Shown here in pieces: positions 21,612 to 33,111 of a DNA stretch of 64,000 bases. The position numbers and the translations under genes were made by a program. Origin of the DNA: Pogonophryne albipinna (Eukaryota; Chordata; Actinopteri; Perciformes; Artedidraconidae); contig CM053246.1 of the NCBI GenBank assembly GCA_028583405.1, forward strand, positions 9,865,600 through 9,929,599, given 5' to 3'. The notes under the pieces are model-generated. The model made no database searches, had not been told where the DNA came from, and saw only the letters and a list, made by a program, of their open reading frames with translations. Numbering within the stretch: the stretch's first letter is position 1; every line of letters begins with the position of its first letter.

Positions 21612-24240
21612 ATTTCATAGGAGTAGCCCATAAGACCACCACCCCCCTTGATAATCCACTGTGGATACACGTCATATGCTGTACCAATTTGGTTATAAAC
21701 AAATCAAACAGTATTCTCTTTTTCGTTTTCCATCTCCACCTGTAGAGAGCACTAATGAGCTACTGATGTGTTGGGAATAAGAGAAAAACACTTGTCTAGG
21801 CATGCTTAAAGCTTTAAGTTTTTGTAAAGTAATGTATGGAGACAGTTCGTTATGAGATATAAATATTTAGTTGGTTTATAAGCAGTAATTCTACAAATGT
21901 GAGTACAATGTAATATGTCTTGTATGTGTCTTATCAGACTCAAAGGAAGCGTGATGTGTTGTAATGGCACTATGTTGTTAATGTACAAGGCGTAGGGATA
22001 CATAAGTAATGTCAGTTATGTTTTGTGTATGCCCGGAACTAGCTTATGCTTTGATGTGTGTTGAGTACATGAACATGTCCAGTCCAGTCTCCAGTGTTAT
22101 GTTACAGAAGATGTTATCAGGGGGCCTTTAAGTCCTCTACTCTGGCTCCCTTGAGCTTAGACAAAAATAAGAAGGAAATTAAATAAAAATATTTGTAGGA
22201 CTATTTATATTTTGTTGCACGGTTGAAAATGTTTCGTATCTTGTATTTTGAGGTGATACTGTGACACATAAAAAAAAAAGAAAAACGGTTTTAATTAGGT
22301 CAACTAAAATATGCGTCATATCCTGCTACAGTCCCGCACCAGCGCCTTTTCTTGCAGGTGAATAACCTGACCCCCGGCTCGATGAGCGAACTATGGATAA
22401 ATCAAAGAAAATAAAAGGAACAAAGAGGGTTTAATTCTGCATGGTTAGAGTTATATGCTTTCACAGCAAACGATGCTGGCTTACCGGTATATTTGATATG
22501 TTGAGAGAAGTTGTCAAAGGTGCTGCAGCCTTTACGTATTGGAGGGAAAACACGGAAGAGGAAGACAGCTGACGATCTTCAGTCATAATTCAATCAGTTA
22601 AACTGATAAAGACAGTCACACTGTCTCCTGAGCATTAATACATTACACTACATTGGAGAGATTGAGAGAATACATTCTACAGTGTAAAACAGATTTTGTT
22701 AACTTGAACTGTTTTTTCCCCCAGCAGCTGTCAGCTCTTTTCAATGTAAAAGCACTAACCTCTGAAGCATTTTAACTGTTTAAGAGCTAGATACTTTCCT
22801 CTGGATGTGGTGGAGAACCAAACTGCAGCTCCAATGAGAGTGTATATTGGACTTACATTCATCCGGTTACCAGATACATGACCCAAACTAATAATAATTG
22901 TCTCAAACACTTCATCTAGCCAGACTGAATTATGTGTGCTTTGATGACAAAACATTCCATATTCCAGCTTTAAAGTTCCTTTTATTTTAGTTATTTTGTC
23001 CCAAACCCCTCAAATTGTTTATTTTTTCTCCCACTGTCTCTCGTCACTCTCTGTTTCCCTCCCACACCACACCCTGTCTCCCTCCTAAATCCCACGGTCT
23101 ATCATCATCACACAGTGGTTATTAATGTGAGCAGTGAGGGGCAGTGTAGTTGTTATTCAGTCAGTCTGTAGTATGGGAGGCATGCTGAAGGCTGCTCCGT
23201 CCCTGATAGACACTATATCACATGTTGGCTCAGTTTAGAGGACACTTCTTAACATGGCATGGGATTAGGAAACAAAATGAACACCTGCAGCTTGGAAACT
23301 CTTTGACGTCGGCAGCATTTCAAGGTAAGCTCAGACGGTTTGACACATTGCACTCTTAAGGTTTTCACCTTGCTTTACACAGCGTTTTTATTTGTGTTCC
23401 AAGCAAATATTTGCCCTTAACAAAAGTAGCAGAGATTCTGGAGAGGAAGAGGGCAGGTGGTGCTAACCAACAAGGGAAAGGCAGTTCATGCTAACGTTTG
23501 TACTAACTTGCTTCGTAGTAAAGTACAAACAATAGCTGGAATCAATTAACAAATATACATTTTCTGAACTAACTTATGCCTTAACCTACTTTTCTACAAG
23601 ACCTCTTCTCTTTTGTTCCATCCCTGTACAGTACCAACATTGAGTCATAGAGCTCTTGATGCCGACAGACAGCAACATTACCTTTGCCGTCCTTCCCTGG
23701 TTCACAGTGACGTCACAAGAATCTCAATTGCCGGTAAGTTTTCACAAAATGGTGTCACGTACATTTCTTGTTTAAATTAAAAGATAACAATTCGCCTAAA
23801 AATGTATTTGCTTCTATTTGCACTCTTGGTTTTAATTATAATCTACACATTAACTTTTTAATGTGATCGTGCTACATCTAGTAAAGATGGCTGCTTTGGA
23901 TGCACAAAAGACTTATTTTTCTGAAGCTGATACAATCAGTATTTTTTATTGGATATATTGGCCCACATTTAACAATGGATGAGATGATTACGTCGATAGT
24001 ACAGGTGGCTAATAGTGATAAATCTTCAGATAATTATCATTCAATTATCCTCCTCAGCTTAGCGTAGCATTTTAGCTTTATGTAGTAGTTTTAATGGCCC
24101 ACAGCTATTTAGCCCCCTTACACCCACTTTCAGTGTCGTTTTTGGAAGCAGAACATATGCTTCTTATCACTATTGATGCTGTGTCTGCCTTTCATTAGCC
24201 AGAAATGTGAGTGTGTGTGTGCTGAAGTGAAATATTTGTA
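21612..24240. other. No supported gene
   Basis: AT-rich DNA with short unrelated open frames only. I recognise no repeat boundary or coding motif here. Confidence 0.5.
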
Positions 24241-24249
24241 TGTATTCAT

Positions 24250-24750
24250 GTTAGCAAACTATGAATAAGCTTAAATGGGAAATAATCTGTGTAAAACTGT
24301 GAGCTGGATTTGGGGCCTGTTGACATGTGTTTTTGAGGACAAAGGGAGATGGGGGGAAGGTGAGAGCATGTCTTGGTTTGCATCCAACTTAGATCTAGAG
24401 ATAATGGAGCTGACCTACAGTGATTGGGGAAACCTAAGATCTGAGGTGTTTGTGATATTTGGGCTGCCAATCAAGGAGGTCCAAAAGGGAGGATCAGATA
24501 ACCCCTCCCATTGTAAGACAAGTATAAAACACAGACACACGCTGTGTTCAGCCTCTTTTCTCTGGCTGGCTCAAGTGATCATCAGGTAAATTCGGGATCC
24601 CAAAGATAACTGTATTGAATTTGTACTGTATTGATTGTATTGCATTGTCATATTACCATTAAAGTAGATTATTGTTTAACGGTTACTTGGTAGCTCTGGA
24701 TTCCTTCCTGTATTATAACCAGCTTGGTAGGGACGCGCGGAGATTTGAAA
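24250..24750 (+). repeat. Possible solo LTR
   Basis: The region holds a TATA-like AGTATAAAACACAG (about 24521), a CTGGCTGGCTC block, an ATTAAAG polyadenylation-like signal (about 24658) followed by AGATTATTGTT, and a GC-rich end ACGCGCGGAG. This is the order promoter, R, polyadenylation signal, U5. Part of it matches 2190-2420 with the same spacing. No duplication was found to fix its ends. Confidence 0.35.
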
Positions 24751-25673
24751 AGCGGACCAGTTATCCCTTTTAATCTCCATCAGTGCGCATGTGTTTGCAC
24801 GCATATCATGTGTGTGTTATTGTTTAGGTGTGCAACAGCTACCCATTCGATGGCAAGCAGAATGGAGAAAGCAACTTATTATATACTTGTTTTTAAAAAA
24901 TAATAATAATTACACTCTCAGAAAACATATCACCAAGCTACTGTACACTGTACACATAATTTGATTAAATGTTCTAAAATGACTTCCCAGCACTCTGGAT
25001 CATCCCAGGGTCCCTCTCTGTTGGGAGCCACCCAGTCTGGTCTGAACCATTAACAGCAGCTGCCTCCACCTCTTCAATTAGCACTCATTCTAACACTCAC
25101 AGCAAATATGTGTCAGACAAGCCGACTCTAATCCTATCTACAGTATATCACACTGCCTCTGCTTCCCTTGTTTTAGTATCCTTCATGACCTCAAGGTCAG
25201 GAAATAAAGTTTGGTAAGTTGTCATTCCAGCTGTATCTTCACAAGAAGAAACCTATAGGTTACTTACGTAACCCCAGTTCTCATTCATAACACTCCGTTC
25301 GATGTCTCACTATGGGATGCGCCTCAACGCGTATGCAAACAGAAGCATCAATCTCATTACGCCAATCCTGATTGGCTGGTGATCTTGACGTCAACGTCAG
25401 GGAATCCACCCACCCTTTAAGTAGCTTGCGCTACGACGCAGCGTCATTCAAAATAAGCACCTCTTCTCGCTTCGCCTTAGCAAGAAGGGCCGTCTGGTGA
25501 GACATCTCACTTCATGTTACTCTGAGAACTGGGGTTACGTAAGTAACCTATAGTTCTCATTCATAACACTCCGTTCGATGTCTCACTATGGGATATTGAA
25601 ACTCCCGTATTGCTAGACATGCTTATCTCGAAAATCACCAAAACAACCAGAACTTAACAGGTAGAACCCTGTC

Positions 25674-26533
25674 TCAACACGGGCCCAGCACTGCGCGGGC
25701 CACACTTGGAGCAGAGACATCTAGCCTGTAAAAGCGGACAAAAGTGAGCGGCGAGGACCAGCTCGCTGCTGCACAAATGTCTTGGATGGAAACACCCTTG
25801 AACAAAGCCCAGGATGTAGCCAGTCCACGAGTAGAATGAGCACGCAGGCCCGTTGGTGCCTGCAAACCCTGACTCGTATAAGCCAGAGCAATCGCTTCCA
25901 CAATCCAGTGGGAGAGCCGTTGTCTGGTAACGGGCTTGCCCTTATGAGGGTTAGCCCAGGATACAAAGAGTTGGTCATTACAACGAAACTCTTTTGACCT
26001 GTCCATATAGATGCGTAAAGCACGACTGGACACAGCAAATTCGGCCACTGTTCCTCAGAGGAACACAGCGGCGGAGGAAATGCCACAATGTCAATGGGGG
26101 TACATGAGCCAACCACCTTAGGTATAAAGGCAGGGTTGGGCTTCAGCAACACTCTCGTTTGCCCCGGGGAAAACTGAGTGCATGAAGGATGTACAGAGAG
26201 CGCATGAATGTCACTGACTCGCTTGGCAGATGCCAGAGCCAGTAACAGCACTGTCTTCAGTGACAGGTGTTTCATGTCAGCTTCTTCCAGGGGTTCAAAT
26301 GGAGGTTGAGTGAGCCCATCTAAAACCACTGCCAAGTCCCATAAGGGCACCAGTGACCTGGAAACAGGGAGGAGCCTGCGAGCCCCTTTCATAAAACGGC
26401 AGACCAAAGGATGTTGGCTAGCCGTCTTTCCCTCAAAGCCCACATGGCATGCAGCAATAGCAGCCAGGTACACTTTGATCGTAGAGAAAGCTCTGTGTTT
26501 ATCAATTAAGTCCTGTAGAAATGATAAAATCAC
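25674..26533 (-). pseudogene. DIRS tyrosine recombinase
   Basis: Two overlapping frames (26533-26045 and 26048-25674) together cover the catalytic domain. They include SAKRVSDIHAL with the first Arg, LRAHSTRGLATSWA with the His-x-x-Arg pair, and VRFYRLDV with the Tyr nucleophile. The frame is shifted near 26045. All four key residues survive on the two sides of the break. The enzyme would insert a circular cDNA without a target duplication, and none is seen at the element ends. Confidence 0.88.
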
Positions 26534-26884
26534 CCCAACAGGACTGTTGAGGGAGCCCCACTGTATTCAGGTTATACCACTCACGGACCAGGCCCATAGT
26601 GCCAAGCGCTCTGGGTGTGGGTGAAAGATCGTCCCCCCCGCCTGAGACAGTATGTCCCTGCGTAGTGGGAGCTGCCACGGCTGCCCACACAGCAGCTGAT
26701 ATATCTCCGCCAGCCAGTACATTGCAGGCCAGTGCGGAGCTATCAGGATAAGTGTATGGCGTTGTTCTCTCACTCTGGCCAGAGTTAGGGGTATCAGAGC
26801 CAGGGGTGGGAACGCGTACAGAAGGACCGGAGGTCAAACGTGAGCGAGCGCGTCCACGCCTAATGGTGCGTTTAAATCGCGCAT

Positions 26885-28707
26885 TTAAAAGAACAGCTGA
26901 CATTGAGCATTTTCTTTTGATGCGAACAGATCTACCGCGGCTCGGCCGTAACGCACCCACAGCTGACTCACAATTATTGGATGTAGAGTCCAGTCTGCAT
27001 ATAGTGGTGCACCTCTGGACAGCAGATCTGCCCAGAGGTTCATCACTCCTGGTACGTGCGTCCCTCTCAGAGAGAGGAGACGTCCGCAGCTCCATAAGAT
27101 CAGTTTGCGTGCCAGCATGTGTAACTGGAGAGAACGCAAACCCTCTTGGCGGTTTATATACGATATTGTGGTCGTGTTGTCTGTCCTCACGAGGACATGA
27201 TGTCCTCTGAGAAAAGGCAGAAAGCGTTTCAGGGTGAGGAACACCGCTAAAAGCTCCAGATAATGTATGTGTGACCGTTGGAGGTCTCTGCTCCAGAGAC
27301 CCCTCACAGGTCGACCTTCGTATATACCCCCCCAGCCCGTCAGACATGCGTCTGTGGTGACCACCTTCCGTGATAGGACAGCACCCATAGGCACGCCCCG
27401 TACTAGAAAAGTCGGGTGTAGCCAGTGGCGCAGTGCCATTAAGCATTTCATAGTGACCATCACTCTCCGCGCGCCATGACGCGCGGGGTCCAATCTGAGG
27501 GCAGCTACCCAGCGCTGAAACTCCCTCATGTAAGAGTACAGTCTGGGCTGGGGACAACATGCTCTTTTCTGTGTTTATAAGAAACCCAGGTCGAGCAGGT
27601 GTTTTACGAGGACATTCGTCTGCGTAATAGCCTCTTGCTCCGACTGTGCGAGAAGGAGCCAATCGTCAGATAAGTTGCCAGGCGAATACCCTGTTGTCTT
27701 AACGGGGCTATCGCGGCTTCCGTACACCGTACAAACACTCGCGGGCTGAGAGACAGACCGAAGGGAAGTACTCTGTACTCGTAACAGACACCCTGAAAGG
27801 CGAACCTCAGATATTTCCTGTGTGGGTAATATACTGGGATGTGGAAATACGCATCTTTCAGGTAGACTGATGTGAACCAGTCGTTTTGGTGCACGAGACG
27901 CAACAGAGATGTGTGAGTGAGCATTCTGAATTTGTATCTTTTGAGATATTTCTTCAGAGCTCTCAAATCTAGTATAGGCCGAATTCCGTTCCCTCCCCGT
28001 TTGGGAACGAGGAAATACTTGGAATAAAAGCCGCTCTGACTCTGTTCGGAGGGTATTATAGATATAGCCTTCTTTTCTAGTAGCGAGAAAATCTCTTGCT
28101 CTAGAATATGGGCCGACTCTCGCCGGGCCTGTGAATACAGAATGCCCGAGAAGTGAGGGGGGGTGACAGCGAATTGGAGCCTGAGCCCCGTGTTACTGTC
28201 TTGAAAACCCAAGCAGAATCTGTGAGCATCCTCCACTTTTCGCTTCTCAAAGCGAGCGGAGATGTCACAGCTCTGTCGTCTGCCCTCTGTGTCTTTATTT
28301 GTTGTGTTATGGGGCCCTCTAGTGTCTGAACACGGTGGTACCCCAGGTTGACAACCCCGGCCGACACTGCGCATGCGCGTGGCGGTGGTGCCTTCACAAT
28401 CCCGTCTATTGTCCGCCTTTTGAGAGAGGCCGTAGCCGTTCTCAAAAGAGAGGCAGACGACAGACTGTTTATTGTTTATATTGTTTTTCTTTTCATTTTT
28501 ATTGACTGCGCCCTTGGCTTCAAGCCTGGAAACTACAGTGGAAAATGATTTATTATGAAACAACAATGATGACATGTGTTTGTGTGACTTAAACGAGCAG
28601 CGGAACTTGCTGTCTTTGATGTTAAGTCCATTTCCCTGATGGCGCGAACTTGAGGATGACGTTCTGGCATCACTCGAGGCGGCGGGAAGATGGGGGCATG
28701 GTGGCAC
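26885..28707 (-). pseudogene. DIRS reverse transcriptase and RNase H
   Basis: RT blocks include FLVPKRGGNGIRPILDLRAL, KDAYFHIPVYYPHRKYLRFA and LPFGLSLSPRVF. The catalytic YLDD is interrupted by loss of one base at about 27664-27673, and a second one-base loss lies near 27585. The RNase H part (27529-26885) has VVTTDACLTGWG, HYLELLAVFLTLK and LVRTDNTTTISYIN, followed by a connecting segment with LWADLLSR. At least two frameshifts separate the RT from the RNase H. Confidence 0.88.
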
Positions 28708-28797
28708 CCCGAAAACACATGAGCATCCAACACTGGAACGTGCTCTGGAGCTGGGGAACAGGGAACTTCCAGCTCCTTCATCGAGGAGAGGAGGCTG

Positions 28798-30077
28798 TCA
28801 GGCCGCCCGCTTCTTCTTCCTCGCCTGGTGGCTGAAAACCTGGGTCGGCTGTGCCTGAGCGGCAGCTGCTGGGACCGGAGATTTTCTTGGCCAGCTCCCT
28901 CTTGCCTCGTGCCCGGGCTGGGGACCCGGGACGGGCTGCGGTCTCTGCTGCTTCGGTATTTTGAACCGGACAGGACGTGAGACAGCTTGGGTGAAGGCCT
29001 GCCGCGGGACCATTGGAGGTGGCGGCTGGACCCTTCGGGGGAGACAGAGCTGGAGAGCCTCGTCTCCCTTCCTTTTTGACTCGCACCTCAGCTGCATTGA
29101 AGCTAGAGCGGAGCCAAATATGCCCTCGGGAACAATAGGCATGTCCAGAACATCCTCTTTTTCCCGGTCTGGAAGGTTGGTCAGGTTGAGCCACCTGGCT
29201 CTCTCCTGTACCACCATCATTCCCAGCGCTTTGCCCGTGGCTTGGACTGCACAGCGCTGCATACGGAGGCAAATGTCCGTGATCGCTGCAATCGCGTCCC
29301 ACACGGCAGGATCAGGTCTGCTCGACATGTCGTCGGGGCAAGTTCTTCCCCTCGTAGCGAGATCTGGAGGTCTCCTTGGCCACTCCAGGCCATGGGATGT
29401 CCAGCCTGGACGCAGCGCGTTGACACACGGCCTGCAAGTCCATGCTTAGGACGGGCGAAGCTGGTGTGCTCTCGCCCGGGGGAGCGGACATCGCTCCCGG
29501 CTTTGCAGCCTGAGCCGATGAAACGAAGATGTCATCCCCATCCGAGTCAGACAGGAGGAACTCAGAGGTATCCTCTTCGTCCTCCATGTAGTCCAACTCC
29601 AGGACATCCTCCGCGGGTGGAACCATGGTGAGGTCCAATTGGGATCCCCAGCTTGACACAGCGCGGGGCTCCGCTCTCGCGGCTCTTGCCGCCACCGGGT
29701 CCCAGCCTGAAACGGCGTGGGGGCTCCGGTTCAGCGGCTGTCGCTGTTGTTGAGCCCCAGTCTGACACAGTGCGGGGCTCATTCTCTGCGGCGGACGCCA
29801 CCATGTCTTGATTGCCGGACGGCGAATCAGCGGACATGAGGGGGTCCTGTCCCGACAAGCTAGCTTGGCGTGCTAACCGTTGGCGGAGGCTCTTCATGGT
29901 GAAGCGGGTACAATGCCCGCACGAGCCGGGGTTATCGATAGCCTCCCGGGCGTGTTCCAGCCCGAGGCAGGACGAGCAGACCTGGTGTGAGTCTGTGCCT
30001 GAAATCTTAAACCCGCAGCCGCATAGCCGAGCCTCCGAGTCCCTGACTCCTCTGGTGTGAAGGAGAGAAGGGTCCAT
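28798..30077 (-). pseudogene. DIRS gag-like gene (three frames)
   Basis: It starts at ATG 30077 with MDPSLLHTRGVRDSEARLC and a Cys/His-rich head (CGC...CSSCLGLEHA...CGHC) typical of fish DIRS gag proteins. The frame continues at 29782-29312 with an acidic segment (LELDYMEDEEDTSEFLLSDS), then at 29328-28798 with a basic, Pro-rich tail ending QARKKKRAA. The two register changes indicate frameshifts around 29600-29780 and near 29320. Confidence 0.75.
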
Positions 30078-30430
30078 CTTCGATCGCCGGGGTGTCGGCG
30101 TGGAGTGGACACGTTAATAACAGGTACGTTACTGAGAAAAAATACAACCTTGCCGTTAGTCCGAAAGGAAAAAAGGCGACGGTGTAGATTTTATTCTTTA
30201 AAGAATATTAACTGGTGTGTTAATACCTTTTTTTTTTTTTTATCTCTGTCTCCTCTGGTGTGAGAGAGAAAAGAGAACGTCCTCTTTACCGTGGTGTCGG
30301 TGTGGAGGGAAGAACAAACTAGCAACAGGTATGTTACTAGCTTGAAGACAAAATCAAACCTTACGGTTATTTCGACAGAAAGAACGGCGAGGCAGATTAC
30401 AATATTAGCTGGTGTGTTAATATTGCTCAG
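30051..30430. repeat. Imperfect 203-bp tandem duplication in the DIRS leader
   Basis: The unit beginning TCTGGTGTGA at 30051 recurs at 30254. Matching blocks are GGTGTCGG.GTGGAG, ACAGGTA.GTTACT and AACTGGTGTGTTAAT. Similarity is moderate, so the duplication is old or belongs to the family's normal leader. Confidence 0.65.
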
Positions 30431-30879
30431 TCTTCTTGCAAACCAAAAAAGTAACCGGCAAGCGCCCGTCGACCGAATGTTAGCTTTGGGTTCAGTCTGT
30501 GGACCGTTAAGCTAGCCCGGTTACTGATATTAATCGAGATGTGCTCTGAAGCGAGAAGAGGTGTTTGAATGACGCTGCGTCGTAGCGCAAGCTACTTAAA
30601 GGGTGGGTGGATTCCCTGACGTTGACGTCAAGATCACCAGCCAATCAGGATTGGCGTAATGAGATTGATGCTTCTGTTTGCATACGCGTTGAGGCGCATC
30701 CCATAGTGAGACATCGAACGGAGTGTTATGAATGAGAACTGTGCCTCTGAGTCAGTGAGGATTAGCAATCAAACCCAGAGTTGTCTATCAGGTGGAGTAA
30801 AACACCTTCTGGCATCCATATTGAAAGTCATAGGATCTTTGGCACTAGTGGTAGGGGTAGTTTCACTATAGCCCTTTTA

Positions 30880-31499
30880 GGCTGCATCTATACGGAGACG
30901 GAACCGAGAACGAACCGAATTCAATGTCAAAAAAGTATTCCGTCCACACGGTATCGGCTCAAGAAACGTGTCCGTCCACACGAGACCACTCGACCCGCTG
31001 GAGTTGCTGTAGTACATATGCCGAGCCTGTAAGTGGCGCTGTTCTTCCACCACAAAATACACCAAAAGCAGCGAAGAAGACCCCCCGAGCATGGTTGCCA
31101 TGGTTGCCTGGTTGCCCTTCTGTTTATTCTCCGCGGTGGATTTAGCAACATGTAGTTCATGTAGTTCTCCATGTCCACTTGTCGCTGATGGTGGTGGTAG
31201 AGGAGCTGTAGATTTTTTGCACTAACATCTGTAGCATGGTCAGTAGCAGCGAGCAGCAGAGGTGGGGAGAGGCGGGGCTATGGCTTCATTGTTATCAGGA
31301 AATTATCGTATAGGACGTACACACGGAGCCGTTAGGCCCCCCAGAGCGTTTCGTCCGCAGATCTACCCACCTTGGGACCCGTTACCGTTTGAGGGTTCCA
31401 TTTCCGCTGTTCCGTTACGACCTCGTGTGGACGAACCGTCCATACAATAGAGAACTGTATAGCAGATACAACCCGTTTCGTGTCAGTGTGGACGGGACC
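30880..31499. mobile_element. Harbinger-like short element (probable)
   Basis: Imperfect inverted ends (GGCTGCATCTATACGGAGACG-like and its counterpart GGTCCCGTCCACACTGACACG) are flanked by TTA at 30877-30879 and 31500-31502. A three-base TWA duplication is the PIF/Harbinger signature. The size (620) and the CCACAC-rich ends resemble 62919-63544. No coding exon is recognised. Confidence 0.5.
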
Positions 31500-31502
31500 T
31501 TA

Positions 31503-32700
31503 ATTTGATTAAATATATGATCCCCCCCCCTCCCCCTTTTCTTTTTGTTACACCTTCACATGCTTCCGCTTAAATAAAATTCATTACAATGTTAATTTAA
31601 GGTTGAGTTAAGTATTTCCATCAGTCTGAGTTGTCAACATATCAAGACGTTATCTTTCAATGTCACAGTCTTTTACCAAATCTTTTCATTTTGGTTGCTA
31701 GGATTAGGGTTAATCTAAGACTATGAATTTGGAGCATGTACCAACAACACACAGGGACCTCAAACTCACCGAGTAACATCGTTCACACCTGTAGGCTGCC
31801 AGAACAATACAGCATGTGCCGATGTGTGTCTGTGCAGTTAGGGATTAGGTGCCATGCAGAACCTGGATTTGAACCTGAGACTCTACCTTCACGAGACATC
31901 TTCTCCAACCTTGACTAATAGATTTTACTCATGGACTATCGGACAAAGAAACAAAAGCATCCAAAGGATAACATGTCCACAAACATAGTCCCACAATGAA
32001 AATGATGTTCCCATACTAAGGAATCACAGTGTCAGTTAAATTTACACGATTACAGTTGTTCTTTTGCGTATCAAAAGTATTTTCCCAATCCAAGTCTTTG
32101 GAACTCCACATAAGGAGCTGGTTTAGTGGGTGGAAAAAAAACAGGACCCAGGAGACCGCTGCCCATGTGTTATATATTTTTAATTAAATTATGATATACA
32201 TTTTTGTTCTCATTTATAAAGTTAACCAAATGTTTAATATTGTGACTTTTATCAATGAGAAAAATGTTTTTCCTCAACACATAATTATAATGCAGTTTAG
32301 TTGTATTGGAACACACAATTGTAGGGGACAGTGCTTAATAAAATATTAGGTTTAGTGGATGAGATTAATAACCGATCTATTTCATTCATAACTCTTTCTC
32401 TAACAACTCTTCCATCAATTCTTGCCAAATCCAATTGGGTGGCAAAATGTAAAATTCAGTCAAACTTATGTTTGAATAACAGATTATGGTTGCGTACAAA
32501 GTTAATGGAAAGAAGCATAGACATGGATTCCTGAAATCCCCATGGATGAATAAAATGAACTGGATACAGCGTTGGAGGCGGGCCCTGTTTAATCCTATGA
32601 GAGTTGCTCAGTGGCGCATGAAGCCCTAAATGGAGTAACTAGATTTAAAAAGTATCCGGATCTGGGCCTATAGTAAGTGCACACTTCAACACAGTCTCAC
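31503..32700. other. No supported gene
   Basis: AT-rich unassigned DNA. It has a C-rich run at 31520-31538 and no recognisable element boundary or coding motif. Confidence 0.5.
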
Positions 32701-33111
32701 GGTACCACTTTACAATAAGACTACCCTTATAAAGGGTTTACGAATAGTTTGTAATTAATTTATTAAATAGGTTGTGAACACTTTATAAATCCTTAATAAG
32801 CTTTTATAAGACATGAGATAAACAGGGCAACTGTGACCGGTTGCTTGCCAAATAGTGAGCCCACATTTATCTGTACTGCTAAGCCTTATTATAAATGGTT
32901 GTAACTCATTAATAAATGGGAATGTGTTTTACACTTTACAATAAGGCTCCCTTTTGGCAACTATAAATGTTAGTAACTCGTAAATAAATGGTCATCAATA
33001 GATGGAAGGGGGGAATCAACTCAGTGAACAACAGATACAAAGGATGTTGGCTGATAAGGCTTAGTCATCTTGCCAAATAGTGAGCCTGTATAGGAATATA
33101 TGTATTCCTAT

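Larger units (their letters stand above)
25276..30740 (-). mobile_element. DIRS-type retrotransposon with inverted terminal repeats
   Basis: The terminal repeats 25276-25473 and 30548-30740 are inverted copies of about 195 bases with almost no differences apart from one small indel. Next to the left one, 25520-25593 holds a palindromic GGTTAC/GTAACC segment and a second copy of the terminal sequence (TTCTCATTCATAACACTCC), which fits the internal complementary region of DIRS elements. Coding order on the minus strand is gag (30077-28798), reverse transcriptase with RNase H (28707-26885) and tyrosine recombinase (26533-25674). This order and the lack of an integrase define DIRS. Several frameshifts make it defective. 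Confidence 0.92.

Noticed and set aside
24275..24589. 104-codon frame as a gene
   Set aside because: It lies across a promoter-like, LTR-like segment and has no recognisable motif.
26752..27479. Plus-strand frames opposite the DIRS RNase H
   Set aside because: Antisense shadows of the RNase H and connecting region.
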